From Methanotrichaceae archaeon (GTDB lineage: Archaea; Halobacteriota; Methanosarcinia; Methanotrichales; Methanotrichaceae), in contig JABLXE010000003.1 of assembly GCA_013178225.1 (NCBI GenBank), forward strand, positions 348,693 to 412,692: a stretch of DNA of 64,000 nucleotides. The letters run 5' to 3'. Below, piece after piece: positions 8,536 to 17,421 of this stretch. The number at the start of each line of letters is the position of its first letter. Position 1 is the first letter of the stretch. The position numbers and the translations under genes are program-made. The notes under the pieces are model-generated. The model was given only the letters and a program-made list of their open reading frames with translations, did no database searches and was not told the DNA's origin.

Positions 8536-9720
8536 TCAGGATCGGACTTTTTCCAGCGACTGGCTCAGATCGGCTACGATGTCCTCAACATCTTCAACGC
8601 CCACCGATATCCTCACCAGCCCCTCGGTGATCCCGCCCTTTTCCATCTCCGCTCTGGGAACTCCCAGGTGGGTCATGGAAGCAGGATGCTCAATCAGGGT
8701 GTCTACTGAACCCAGGCTCACCGCGAGGGTCATCAGACGAACGCCGTTCATCAGCCTGCGGCCGGCCTCCAGGCCGCCTTTCAGCTCGAAGGAGAGCATG
8801 CCCCCAAAGCCGTCCATCTGGCCTTTTGCGACCTGATGCTGGCGATGGCTGGATAGTCCGGGATAGTTCACGGCCTCAACCTTGGGATGGTCCTCCAGGA
8901 ACTCGGCCACTTGCTGTGCGTTGTAGGCGTGGCGTTTCATTCGCAGGTGCAGAGTCTTGAGGCCTCGCAGGCACAGCCAGGCCTCGTGGGTTCCCATGGT
9001 TCCGCCGGTCAAAACGGCAGTTCTCCGGACGGGCTTCATCTGTTCAGCAGAGCCTGCCACCACTCCGCCCAGCAGGTCGCCATGTCCGCCTATGTACTTG
9101 GTACAGCTCTCGACGACCAGATCTGAGCCCAGCTCCAGAGGGCGCTGGAAATAGGGCGTCGAAAAGGTGTTGTCCACTGCCGAGACGGCTCCTGCCTCGC
9201 GGGCCAGCGAGCAGATCGCGCGGATGTCACACACCGCCAGGGTGGGGTTGGCCGGCGACTCCAGAAAGACCAGGCGCGTATTCGGCCGCATGGCAGCTTT
9301 GACCGCCTCCAGGTCGGTTGTGTCGACAAAGCTCACCTCAATTCCCAATCGCGGCAGAAGTGAGGCGAAAAGGCCGTACGTCCCCCCGTAGATCACATCG
9401 GTTGTGAGCAGGTGGTCTCCCGTCTTGAGATGCGAGAGCACGATGGCTGTCTCCGCGGCCATTCCCGATGAGAAGGCCACCGCCTCCCCGGCATTCTCCA
9501 GCGATTTGATCTTGTCCAGGAAGGCCAGGTGGGTGGGGCTGTTTGGTGGAGAGCGGATGTACCTGTACCCCTCCTCCTTCCCGGAGAACACCGCCGCTGC
9601 TTGCTCTGCGCTTTCGAAGAAGAAGGTTGACGTCTGATAAATGGGCGTGGCGTGAGCCCGGAAAGGGTCCCGGCCTTCGCCCACGTGAACGCATCTGGTG
9701 CCGAACTTCCAATCTTTCAT
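8536..9720 (-). CDS. PLP-dependent Cys/Met-metabolism enzyme (cystathionine gamma-synthase / gamma-lyase family)
   Basis: About 394 residues of the aspartate-aminotransferase-fold Cys/Met metabolism family. The PLP lysine lies in SCTKYIGGHGD (about residue 206); TSTFFF, AFSSGMAAETAI, FLESPANPTL and VDNTFSTPYFQRPLELG are family landmarks. The family spans cystathionine gamma-synthase, gamma-lyase, methionine gamma-lyase and O-acetylhomoserine sulfhydrylase, and sequence alone does not separate these. I prefer the ATG at 9720, six bases after a GGGAG site, over the ATG at 9726, which directly abuts it. Monocistronic, with a palindrome just upstream. Confidence 0.9.
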   Translation of the reverse strand: MKDWKFGTRCVHVGEGRDPFRAHATPIYQTSTFFFESAEQAAAVFSGKEEGYRYIRSPPNSPTHLAFLDKIKSLENAGEAVAFSSGMAAETAIVLSHLKTGDHLLTTDVIYGGTYGLFASLLPRLGIEVSFVDTTDLEAVKAAMRPNTRLVFLESPANPTLAVCDIRAICSLAREAGAVSAVDNTFSTPYFQRPLELGSDLVVESCTKYIGGHGDLLGGVVAGSAEQMKPVRRTAVLTGGTMGTHEAWLCLRGLKTLHLRMKRHAYNAQQVAEFLEDHPKVEAVNYPGLSSHRQHQVAKGQMDGFGGMLSFELKGGLEAGRRLMNGVRLMTLAVSLGSVDTLIEHPASMTHLGVPRAEMEKGGITEGLVRISVGVEDVEDIVADLSQSLEKVRS

Positions 9721-9730
9721 GGCCATCTCC

Positions 9731-9752
9731 CGATCAATCTCTTAATTGATCG
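9731..9752. promoter_or_regulatory. Palindrome in the leader of the PLP sulfur-enzyme gene
   Basis: CGATCAAT (9731-9738) and ATTGATCG (9745-9752) are perfect 8-bp inverted arms around 6 bases, immediately upstream of the minus-strand start at 9720. Related GATC/TTAATT motifs continue to about 9785. The site could be an operator or a leader hairpin; the regulator is unknown. Confidence 0.4.
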
Positions 9753-9902
9753 CCTTAATTGGATCACCTAATGATCGCTGAATCGATCTTCAAGCCTGGG
9801 CTCTACATTGGAGTCAAAAATAGATGAACGTATTGCACCCGCGTGCTTTCGCCAATATATTTTTAGACCAGCAATCGAATCATAGCCCGGAGGCTTGAGT
9901 TA

Positions 9903-10502
9903 TTGCTCGAGAGGCTTAAGAGATCACTGCTGGATGCCCCGGTCTTCCGGCGCGGCGATTACAACTATTTCATTCACCCCATTACCGACGGAGTGCCGGA
10001 GGTCCGGCCGGACCTGATCCGGGAGGTGGCAAGCCACATCATTCGCATTGCCGATCTGGATGTGGACAAGATCGTGACCGTGGAGGCCATGGGAATTCCC
10101 ATAGGCATAGCCCTGTCGATGGCCAGCGACATCCCGCTGGTGATAATCCGCAAGCGGAAGTACGGGCTACCCGGCGAGATCGAAGTGTCCCAGGTCACAG
10201 GTTACTCCAAGTCCCAGCTCTTCCTAAACGGCATCGAGAAGGGCGACCGGGTGATCGTGGTCGATGACGTGGTCAGCACCGGAGGAACTCTTTTGGCCAC
10301 TCTTCAGTCCCTGGAGGTTGCCGGAGCCCAGGTCAGGGACGTGGTGGTGGTGATCAAGCGGGGAGACGGCGTGCTGCGGCTGAGGGAAAAGGGCTACGAC
10401 ATCAAGACCATGGTGGAGCTGGAGGTAGACGAGCACAGGGTCACCAGCGTCACCGAATGTGCTAATCGCACCGTTGGTGGACCTGGCGGATCTCGAGGAT
10501 GA
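9903..10502 (+). CDS. hpt: Archaeal hypoxanthine/guanine phosphoribosyltransferase
   Basis: Purine salvage enzyme joining hypoxanthine or guanine to PRPP. The 199-residue protein has the PRPP-binding signature VIVVDDVVSTGGTL (about residues 115-128) and the archaeal HPRT N-terminus with FRRGDYNYFIHPITDGVP. A preceding AT-rich TATA-like stretch lies at about 9855-9866. The start is TTG with GGAGG about 10 bases upstream. The following DUF357 gene overlaps by four bases, so the two are translated together. Base specificity is taken from the archaeal family. Confidence 0.92.
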   Translation: MLERLKRSLLDAPVFRRGDYNYFIHPITDGVPEVRPDLIREVASHIIRIADLDVDKIVTVEAMGIPIGIALSMASDIPLVIIRKRKYGLPGEIEVSQVTGYSKSQLFLNGIEKGDRVIVVDDVVSTGGTLLATLQSLEVAGAQVRDVVVVIKRGDGVLRLREKGYDIKTMVELEVDEHRVTSVTECANRTVGGPGGSRG

Positions 10503-10744
10503 GCCTCGATGAGGATCTAAGGGAAGAGACCCTGAAGTGGCTGACCAGGGCCGAGGAGCTCTTCTCCCGGATCAGCGGAGAGGAACCATTCTGCGACAAC
10601 ATAGCCGCCTACCTCCAGGACTCCCGCTACTTCCTGCAGCAGGGAGACCTGATCCGGGCCTTCGAGGCGGTGGTGTGGGCCTGGGCCTGGATGGAGATCG
10701 GCCTGGAGATGAAGGTGCTCTCAGAGGGAGCAAAAGAGGATTGA
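10499..10744 (+). CDS. DUF357 protein
   Basis: A small 81-residue, mostly helical archaeal protein matching DUF357 (ETLKWLTRAEELFSRI; ...LQDSRYFLQQGDLIRAFEAVVWAWAWMEIG). Its ATG overlaps the HPRT stop, so it is translationally coupled to purine salvage. The architecture looks like a helical hairpin similar to HEPN-like or tRNA-binding helical domains. No function is known; the HPRT linkage is the best clue. Confidence 0.85.
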   Translation: MSLDEDLREETLKWLTRAEELFSRISGEEPFCDNIAAYLQDSRYFLQQGDLIRAFEAVVWAWAWMEIGLEMKVLSEGAKED

Positions 10745-10762
10745 AGGCCTTCAGGGCCACCT

Positions 10763-11944
10763 TCAGGACAAGAAATCCCGGAAATCGACGTTCAGGTACT
10801 TGGTGACGTCCTTCATCGTCTCCTCTCTGGCAAAGGCGATGGAGAAGGCCGGGTACCGCAGCGGGTCCAGCCGGCAGTAGCCTGCCAGGTGCTCGAAGGT
10901 GTCGGCGAACTCCTCGTGCTCTATCTTCTTTCCGGCCATCGATCCCAGCTCGCCCGGAAGCCTGGACAGAACCCGGAAGAATATCTCCTTTCCAGCCTGA
11001 GGCAGGATCCGGTCCCACTGCGGCGCTTGCTGCTGGTAGAACTGGCGGTAGGAATTGACCCCAAAGGCGAAGAAGGTCAGGTCGGGAAGCCCGAAATCCC
11101 CGAAGCGCATGGGGTTAACCTCGATCGGTATCAGATCCCGTCCCTGCCTTCGGAACTCGGCGTGAAGCGGAAGGCCGCGAATCCCGGCCCGCTCAGATAG
11201 TCCCCTCAGAAAATCCGACATCCCGGATTGCATCTTCTTGACCAGATCTGAGCTGGTGTAGTAGAGGACGTCCCCCAGGTCGTCATCGTTCAGATGAGGA
11301 TGGCCGTAGGCTCCCAGGATTACCGGCTCTCCGGATGAACTCAGATAAGCATCGCAGGCGAACTCCTCGCCCCTCAGGTATTCCTCAATCAGGAAGCGAT
11401 CTGAACTCAGCAGATCCGGGCCGAAACGCTCTGACCCGCGTCTCACCTCTTCTAAAATTTCATCGGCCACTGCCGCCAGACCGGATGCTCCGCCAACCCT
11501 CCGGATACCGATCCCCTGCAGGCCTGCAGAAGGCCTGACCACGAAGCTTCTGTCAGAGGGAAGCTTCAACTCTTTGAGCTGGCAGGCCTCAACCACCCGA
11601 GAGCCGGTCGCAGATTCCTGCTCCCCAGCACAGTCCAGCTTCCGCAAGGCGGACTTATCTTTTAGCAGCCGCAGGGCCTCTCTCCGGGACGAATCGGCCG
11701 ACTCGGAGAGAAGGCAGGGAAGCAGGCCTTCGGAATTGGCCAGAATCAGGCTGTCGGGCTGAGCTATGATGTCCAGAGCTTCCGCTCTTGAGGCCATTCT
11801 TAATCCAGGACAGAACCGGGCCAGCTCCTCCCGAAGCGGCTCGATGGCCGCAACCGGTATCCCCTCTCGCACCAGGGTGTTGAGAAGCATGGGTGAGGTG
11901 TAGGCATCAGAAAGCAGAGCCAATGATCTAGATCTGGGGTTCAC
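10763..11944 (-). CDS. ATP-grasp domain protein
   Basis: A 393-residue protein starting with GTG. The N-terminal part (about 1-105) is a Rossmann-like pre-ATP-grasp domain. ATP-grasp features follow: RSFVVRPSAGLQGIGIRRV (nucleotide loop), RFLIEEYLRGEEFACDAYLS and, near the C-terminus, LPLHAEFRRQGRDLIPIEVNPMRFGD, which carries the metal-binding E...N pair. ATP-grasp enzymes ligate a carboxylate to an amine or thiol through an acyl phosphate; the substrates cannot be read from the sequence. It is convergent with the HPRT/DUF357 genes. Confidence 0.85.
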   Translation of the reverse strand: MNPRSRSLALLSDAYTSPMLLNTLVREGIPVAAIEPLREELARFCPGLRMASRAEALDIIAQPDSLILANSEGLLPCLLSESADSSRREALRLLKDKSALRKLDCAGEQESATGSRVVEACQLKELKLPSDRSFVVRPSAGLQGIGIRRVGGASGLAAVADEILEEVRRGSERFGPDLLSSDRFLIEEYLRGEEFACDAYLSSSGEPVILGAYGHPHLNDDDLGDVLYYTSSDLVKKMQSGMSDFLRGLSERAGIRGLPLHAEFRRQGRDLIPIEVNPMRFGDFGLPDLTFFAFGVNSYRQFYQQQAPQWDRILPQAGKEIFFRVLSRLPGELGSMAGKKIEHEEFADTFEHLAGYCRLDPLRYPAFSIAFAREETMKDVTKYLNVDFRDFLS

Positions 11945-11993
11945 GAGCTACCTTAAAAGTCGCAGCTTTATATAATCTGCCCAGGATAAAGAT

Positions 11994-12557
11994 TCAATCA
12001 CTATTGGGATGCATCAGATAGACGCCAAAGCCAAGGGCCCAGAAGATGAGGGGATAGGCCGCCATCCTCTCCATGCCTCCCACACCCAGACCGAGCAGGT
12101 TTTGGCTCCAGAGAAGAAGCAGAGCAGCAAGAGACAGTAGCCCCAGGAAGATGGAAATGTAAGAATACGGAGGCTTAGACCATCTGCAAGAGGCAATCGC
12201 GCTCAGGCTGCCAAAGCCAAAGGCCAGGAACGCGGAGATGATGTGCATCTGCTGGTAATCGATTGCGTTGAACAGCCCCACCCCGATTGCGCCCGCTCCG
12301 GACAAAGACAGCAGCGCTGTGAACGATAGGTCGCGTTTCATCTTCAGGGCCAGATAAGAAGCCACAAGTGTAAATGCTCCAAAGAGGATTATGCTAAAGG
12401 TGAATATGGTCCGGGAAGGCTCAGGGCCCACACCCAGATCGCTGATGTAGTTTTCCGATACGCTGTAGCCGGGATACAGGGACTCGGAAATGAGCAGCAG
12501 AATAGCGAACTGGAGAGTTCCCAAGAAGATTGATCCGCCCATCTGCCTGAAATTCAT
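11994..12557 (-). CDS. DUF998 integral membrane protein
   Basis: A 187-residue polytopic membrane protein with about six hydrophobic helices. The DUF998 pattern is clear near the N-terminus: after the first helix comes PGYSVSENYISDLGVGPEPS, then a second helix. DUF998 proteins are common in archaea and their function is not established. It lies 50 bases upstream (in its own direction) of the ATP-grasp gene and may share a transcript with it. Confidence 0.8.
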   Translation of the reverse strand: MNFRQMGGSIFLGTLQFAILLLISESLYPGYSVSENYISDLGVGPEPSRTIFTFSIILFGAFTLVASYLALKMKRDLSFTALLSLSGAGAIGVGLFNAIDYQQMHIISAFLAFGFGSLSAIASCRWSKPPYSYISIFLGLLSLAALLLLWSQNLLGLGVGGMERMAAYPLIFWALGFGVYLMHPNSD

Positions 12558-12605
12558 AAACTAATTTTTCCTGTTAGACGCCAAATAGCTTCCGGCTCCT
12601 TGGTC

Positions 12606-13109
12606 TCAATCTCTCAGCTCCCCGGTCCCGGAAAACTTGCGGGCCTCGTTCTCGATCATCTCCGCCGAGATGGCTATTCCCTTGCAGGTGTGCATGTTCA
12701 GGGAAAGAAGCATCCCCACCACCCGGCCTCCCTGGACCAGCGGGGTCCCGCTGTCTCCCGGGCCGGGCAGGTCGCCGGGAGGAAGCACCACATAGAGCAC
12801 CGACCAGGAGACCTCGGAGATACGGCAGGCCGTCTTTTCCATCCTGTTCTCTAAAGTTGCCCCGCCCAGCCGGGGCCGGCCCAAGGTCGTCGGACAGGAG
12901 GCCGCCAAAAGGGGAAAGAAGGCCAGGTCGGCTCCATCGGGAATGTGGACCACTTTGGCATCGAGTCTCCCGATGCGCAGGCTTTTGGTGCCCGCCAGCT
13001 GGAAGATGTGGGCAGGAGCAGCGCCCGCAAAGCCTCCCCACCAGGAAACTACAGCGCCTATCACTCCGCCGCTTCTGCCGGCCAGGAAGAAGTCGCCTGC
13101 CGAAATCAC
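12606..13109 (-). CDS. Small trypsin-like serine peptidase-fold protein
   Basis: A compact 167-residue protein starting at GTG. I see a chymotrypsin-fold triad in the right order: His34 in AAPAH, Asp61 in DGADLAFF and Ser120 in PGDSGTPLV, followed by GRVVGMLLSL as in trypsin-like domains. There is no PDZ domain and no convincing signal peptide, unlike HtrA. It is near or below the minimal size of the fold. It could be a cytoplasmic protease or a non-catalytic relative. It overlaps no neighbour and is divergent from the flavoprotein gene. Confidence 0.6.
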   Translation of the reverse strand: MISAGDFFLAGRSGGVIGAVVSWWGGFAGAAPAHIFQLAGTKSLRIGRLDAKVVHIPDGADLAFFPLLAASCPTTLGRPRLGGATLENRMEKTACRISEVSWSVLYVVLPPGDLPGPGDSGTPLVQGGRVVGMLLSLNMHTCKGIAISAEMIENEARKFSGTGELRD

Positions 13110-13223
13110 GAATAATAAAAGAGCACGGGAGTTGATCAGCCTTTCCGCTCAACGCGGGGGCCGGACCAGGTTTTTATCCTGGCCGGGAAGATATCGAGGT
13201 AGAGCTAGAGCAATGGTGGCAGA

Positions 13224-14534
13224 TTGATTGTGGCTGAGCAGGAAACGGTCTCCGGCCGCGAGAAAGAAGAGGGGCTTTCTTCGGAGTACGATCTGATAGT
13301 CATAGGAGCGGGGCCTGCCGGCCTCTTCTGCGCGATTGCCTGCCGGCAGGCCGGCAAGAAAATATTGATTCTGGAAAAGATGAACGCTCCCGGCAAGAAG
13401 CTGCTGATCTCCGGCTCCGGCCAGTGCAACATCACTCATCAGGGCGACATCAGGGCTTTCCCGGATCACTACGGCGATCACGGGCGGTTCCTCCGGCCCG
13501 CCCTGCTGGGATTCAGCAATGCCGATCTCATATCCTTCTTCGAGAAGCGGGGGCTTTCCATGACTGTGGAGGAGAGCGGCAAGGTCTTTCCCGCCAGCCG
13601 CAGCTCTGGGGACGTGCTCTCGCTCCTCCTGAAAGAGTGCGGAGCTGAAGGAATCGAACTATTTTTCGGCCAGCCGGCCAGGCAGGTCTCGCGATCTGAG
13701 GAGGGATTTCTGGTGAGAACGGATCGCCGCCAGTATCGATCTTCCCTGCTGGCCATAGCCACCGGCGGCTGCTCCTACCCGAGCACAGGCTCAACCGGTG
13801 ACGGATTTAAGTTCGCCAGGGCACTGGGGCACAGCATCTCCGAGATAGCTCCGGCTCTGACTCCGGTCCGCATCAAGGACTACCCCTTTGCAGACCTGGC
13901 CGGAGTCTCGCTTCAAGGCCTGGACATCAGCATCTATAGGGGCAGGAAGATCCAGCAGCACCGCGGCGACCTCCTCTTCACCCACCAGGGCCTCTCCGGT
14001 CCTGGAATCCTCGACCTATCCCGGCATGTGCGTGCGGGCGACACGCTGAAGCTGTCATTGGTCCCGATGGCAGAGCGGGAGAAGATTGAGGCCTGGCTGC
14101 TGAAAAGGGCCAGCGATACCGGCTCTAAAAGCATCAAGTCCATTCTGGAAGAGCTGCCGCTTCCTGCCAGGCTGACGGCCCGAATTCTGGAGCGGATCGG
14201 CATCGACCACGACACCCGCTGCGCCCAGCTGACCAGGGAGATGCGGCTTGATCTCGTGGACCGCCTGACCGGATTTCCGCTGGTCGTGGAGGGCCTGGAG
14301 GGCTTTAATCAGGCCATGGTCACCAGAGGCGGGGTGGCCCTGAAGGAGGTGAACCCCAAAACCATGGAGTCCAGGCTGGTGCCGGGCCTCTACCTGGCAG
14401 GCGAGGTCCTGGATGTCGACGGAGACACCGGCGGCTACAACCTGCAGGCCGCGTTCTCTACCGGCCGCCTGGCAGGAGAGACCATTCGCCGGAAGTGGAC
14501 AAGGGCAGAAAGTTGTAGTTTTAGAGCGAACTGA
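13224..14534 (+). CDS. HI0933/BaiN-family FAD-dependent oxidoreductase
   Basis: A 436-residue flavoprotein. The N-terminal dinucleotide fold is marked by DLIVIGAGPAGLFCAIACRQ, followed by the family signature GKKLLISGSGQCNITH. ATGGCSYPSTGSTGDGF and, near the end, LYLAGEVLDVDGDTGGYNLQ complete the FAD site. It is the YhiN/BaiN type, often annotated as aminoacetone oxidase or NAD(P)/FAD oxidoreductase; the substrate is unresolved. The TTG at 13224 follows GGTGG at 13215-13219. It is monocistronic, next to the AT-rich island. Confidence 0.9.
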   Translation: MIVAEQETVSGREKEEGLSSEYDLIVIGAGPAGLFCAIACRQAGKKILILEKMNAPGKKLLISGSGQCNITHQGDIRAFPDHYGDHGRFLRPALLGFSNADLISFFEKRGLSMTVEESGKVFPASRSSGDVLSLLLKECGAEGIELFFGQPARQVSRSEEGFLVRTDRRQYRSSLLAIATGGCSYPSTGSTGDGFKFARALGHSISEIAPALTPVRIKDYPFADLAGVSLQGLDISIYRGRKIQQHRGDLLFTHQGLSGPGILDLSRHVRAGDTLKLSLVPMAEREKIEAWLLKRASDTGSKSIKSILEELPLPARLTARILERIGIDHDTRCAQLTREMRLDLVDRLTGFPLVVEGLEGFNQAMVTRGGVALKEVNPKTMESRLVPGLYLAGEVLDVDGDTGGYNLQAAFSTGRLAGETIRRKWTRAESCSFRAN

Positions 14535-14711
14535 GTTAATAAATCGATTAATAAGTTAGAAGATTGCTACTAGGGATCGCCTTAGTCTTAGGGCCTGTCG
14601 CGAGATAGAATGCGCATTTTCTCGGAGACAATATGGAATGTGTCGATTATTGATTGCGATTCTATGTAAAGGTGAACCCTGGATTTGTGTACGTTATTTC
14701 GCGGCAAGGCC

Positions 14712-15293
14712 TTAGCTTCTTTTAATCTCTGGCAAACCTATTCGACTCAGGTAAAAAGAGAATCTTTGACTCAGGGATTCTCTAAACAACTCATTCATGG
14801 AAGTGACATAATGTCTTTTATAAATATAGCATAGAAACTCGACTGGCAAAGTGTAGTAATGCTTGAAATCTATAACCAGCGATGGGATCTGACTTTCCGG
14901 ATCTTCTTCTAAATAATGAAATCTAGCAACTTGTTGAGTCTTGATTAAATTCCTCTTGTTGGAATTAATAGATTCCATTTTCAGGTTGAAATCTTTTAAA
15001 TGATCGCCCTTTATAAAATCCTCCCAACCGTATGCAGGACAAACCAAAATTGCTTGAAGTATCTTATCATCATTTTTCTCTGCAGTAGTTCTACATTTAA
15101 AGTCCTGTTCCAAGTCACAATCTTGTGTCAAAACTACAATATAAGGTAATTTTTTCTCATAAATTATAACCTCATTTTTTTCTGTATCCCAGTCCCAATC
15201 GCTAAATTTCACTTCCCGGAGTACATCGCCCTGCACGACTCGATCTGCGTTGTGCTTGCGATAATAAGTTTTAATCTGGCTTAAAAGGCACAT
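14712..15293 (-). CDS. Hypothetical protein of the AT-rich TIGR04255 island, with TQDCDLEQ motif
   Basis: A 193-residue protein of unknown function. The most striking motif is VVLTQDCDLEQDF (about residues 53-65), an acidic Cys-containing segment that recurs in a sporadic family of accessory proteins. Base composition is far more AT-rich than the surrounding genes, with many AAA/ATT codons, which suggests horizontal acquisition. It overlaps the small upstream gene by 23 bases and is the last gene of the three-gene minus-strand unit. A defence or stress role is only a guess from the island context. Confidence 0.75.
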   Translation of the reverse strand: MCLLSQIKTYYRKHNADRVVQGDVLREVKFSDWDWDTEKNEVIIYEKKLPYIVVLTQDCDLEQDFKCRTTAEKNDDKILQAILVCPAYGWEDFIKGDHLKDFNLKMESINSNKRNLIKTQQVARFHYLEEDPESQIPSLVIDFKHYYTLPVEFLCYIYKRHYVTSMNELFRESLSQRFSFYLSRIGLPEIKRS

Positions 15294-15507
15294 GGGCGAT
15301 TACTCTTCTTGTAGCCTTATTTTTGCGATAATCATTTACTTTAATTATATTTTGATTAATTAAATCCTCTGTTGGTAATGAATCCCCGGTAGTTACGATT
15401 ACATTTGTCGAAGCTTCTGTTGGAATAAGCGGTTCAAGATCAATCGCCATTGATGGTGCCGATGTTCCGGGCTTTTTAAAATATTCGGCTTGAGTCCCTT
15501 CACTCAT
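15271..15507 (-). CDS. Small hypothetical protein, middle gene of the AT-rich island
   Basis: A 78-residue protein with no recognised domain. The ATG at 15507 lies inside the end of the TIGR04255-like gene (8-base overlap), and its stop lies inside the next gene (23-base overlap), so it is embedded in a translationally coupled unit; that is the main evidence that it is real. The N-terminal half is polar and probably disordered; the C-terminal third is basic (NDYRKNKATRRVIAH). It could be an adaptor or antitoxin-like partner; this is speculative. Confidence 0.6.
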   Translation of the reverse strand: MSEGTQAEYFKKPGTSAPSMAIDLEPLIPTEASTNVIVTTGDSLPTEDLINQNIIKVNDYRKNKATRRVIAHVPFKPD

Positions 15508-16261
15508 CAACTATCACAACCATTTTTTCCCTTAATCCGTCTTCAATCGAACGCTCAAATAGTTCTTCTTCATCCTTCTGAAGGATATTCACCATATCGT
15601 TTATATTTGAGGTATTCAATATTTCTGTTGTGTAGCAGTCATAGTCCAAAACAAATACTTTTTGGCCTATTGAATTAGGATACTCGGGATTATACATCCC
15701 ATATTGAAATAAAATTTTATGATTTTCCCGATTTAATTCAATAATTCCCATTGCTCTCGAAAGGTTCGTTTTCTCGGGTACAAATTCTAGGCTGGATATC
15801 AGAGAAGAATTTATGAATGGAGCCCAATCAAATGCATTGCCCTCTGGCAGAACAATGTCATTAATGTATCTCAATCCAGTCCGCTTAATTTCGACGTCTC
15901 CATAAACTTCGATTACTGAATTAACTACTAAATTTATTACGTTCTTTAATTCTGTTGAATTTTTATAGATATTAAATGTGAGATTTATATTTGATAAGGG
16001 TTCCAGCATTAAAATCTTCGATTGACTTTCATCAGAAAATCTATAATCTGTTACGGTTTGTTGCGATTGCGTAACTCTGTTGCTTTTTTTGTTGGTGACA
16101 ATCTCCGCCTGCAACGTAGTACGTTTTATAGATTCTCTTTTTTGGAATGCTATTTTAATTAAATTATAAAGGTTATCGACTGATTTCTTGCTGCTAACCA
16201 AGGGTTGTGCAAAGTCGATCCTGAAGATAACATTTTTTAAATAATTATTTATATATTGCAT
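15500..16261 (-). CDS. TIGR04255-like protein
   Basis: A 253-residue protein whose plan matches the sporadically distributed TIGR04255 family. It has an N-terminal VIFRIDFAQPL strand, a central YRFSDESQSKIL..., then IKRTGLRYINDIVLP, a C-terminal VFVLDYDCYT, and a final helix EELFERSIEDGLREKM where relatives have a motif of the type H..IF..SIT. First gene of the AT-rich minus-strand island, with its own upstream AT-rich region. The family has no established biochemical role and often occurs in accessory islands. Recognition is from memory of the family pattern. Confidence 0.65.
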   Translation of the reverse strand: MQYINNYLKNVIFRIDFAQPLVSSKKSVDNLYNLIKIAFQKRESIKRTTLQAEIVTNKKSNRVTQSQQTVTDYRFSDESQSKILMLEPLSNINLTFNIYKNSTELKNVINLVVNSVIEVYGDVEIKRTGLRYINDIVLPEGNAFDWAPFINSSLISSLEFVPEKTNLSRAMGIIELNRENHKILFQYGMYNPEYPNSIGQKVFVLDYDCYTTEILNTSNINDMVNILQKDEEELFERSIEDGLREKMVVIVDE

Positions 16262-16521
16262 AATTCCAATTTCCCTAAGCTACTTTAGTTGTATTTGCCT
16301 AAGTAAAAAGGTTTCCATACCCAGCAATTCTCCCAAATCAATCTATTCTAGAATTTAATATACAGATTCATTATATTTTATTTTCCTATTGTATGTCTAG
16401 TTGGAGAACAATAGAATCATTATCGTCATCATTGTAGCACGCGATCCAATTTTTGCTGAGTGCGTCGCCAGGATGTGTCACCATGCTAATCCTTTTATCT
16501 CTTTTCTCCATCTGTTCAATT

Positions 16522-17421
16522 ATGCCATCCCTATCAGTCCATGCCGGCGGACTGGATCTCAAGAATCCCGTCATTCTGGCCGCAGGCATCCTGGGAACCA
16601 CCGGCGCCTCGCTCCGCCGTGCCGCGCAGGAGGGTGCAGGAGCTGTGGTCACCAAGTCGCTGGGCTCCGCACCCCGAGAAGGGCATCACGGCCCAACCGT
16701 GGTGCAGGTCGACTGCGGGCTGCTAAACGCCATGGGCCTTCCCAATCCATCTTACCGTGAGTTTCAGCAGGAGATCGATACCGCCAAAGAGGGCGGCGTG
16801 CCGGTCATCGCCAGCATCTTCGGCTCCAGCCCAGAGGAGTTCGGAAGGATCGCCAGCGGCCTGCAGGCCGACGCTCTGGAGCTGAACCTGTCCTGCCCTC
16901 ATGCCGAGAAGTACGGAGCCGAGCTGGGCCGCTACCCGGACCTGGTGGAGGCGGTAACCGGTGCGGTGAAGGCCAGAGCCCATGTCCCGGTCTGGGTCAA
17001 GCTGACGCCCAACACCGCGGACATCGTGGAGCTGGGGCTGGCGGCACAGCGGGGCGGCGCAGATGCAGTGGTGGCGATTAACACCCTGAAGGCCATGGCC
17101 ATTGACATCGAGAGCGGTTATCCGATTCTCGGAAACCGGTTCGGCGGGCTTTCCGGCCCGGCGGTCAAGCCGGTGGCGGTGCGCTGCGTCTACGAGCTGG
17201 CCTCGGCCCTGGAGATCGCAGTCATCGGGGTTGGCGGGGTGAGCCGCTGGGAAGACGCAGCAGAGATGATCATGGCCGGTGCGAGCGCCGTGCAGGTGGG
17301 AACGGCAATGACGAAAGGCTACGGCGTCTTTGGCGAGATAAACGAGGGCCTGTCCCGGTACCTTGAACGGAAATCGCTTAACCTAGAAGACATAAAAGGC
17401 CTGTCGGCGAGGCGATCATGA
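16522..17421 (+). CDS. pyrD: Dihydroorotate dehydrogenase, catalytic subunit (type 1B)
   Basis: Oxidises dihydroorotate to orotate in pyrimidine synthesis. A TIM-barrel FMN enzyme of about 299 residues from the ATG at 16522, which begins with the usual LSVHAGGLDLKNPVILAAGILG. The catalytic Cys is in LELNLSCPH, typical of class 1B. INTLKAMAID, FGGLSGPAVKP and the C-terminal phosphate-binding IGVGGV...GASAVQVGTA are present. An in-frame ATG-like extension to 16453 would add a hydrophobic 23-residue leader that family members lack, so I reject it. The pyrK gene overlaps by four bases. Confidence 0.95.
   Translation: MPSLSVHAGGLDLKNPVILAAGILGTTGASLRRAAQEGAGAVVTKSLGSAPREGHHGPTVVQVDCGLLNAMGLPNPSYREFQQEIDTAKEGGVPVIASIFGSSPEEFGRIASGLQADALELNLSCPHAEKYGAELGRYPDLVEAVTGAVKARAHVPVWVKLTPNTADIVELGLAAQRGGADAVVAINTLKAMAIDIESGYPILGNRFGGLSGPAVKPVAVRCVYELASALEIAVIGVGGVSRWEDAAEMIMAGASAVQVGTAMTKGYGVFGEINEGLSRYLERKSLNLEDIKGLSARRS

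Noticed and set aside
16453..16521. A longer PyrD with a hydrophobic 23-residue leader
   Set aside because: PyrD is cytosolic and family members begin at the position of the ATG at 16522.
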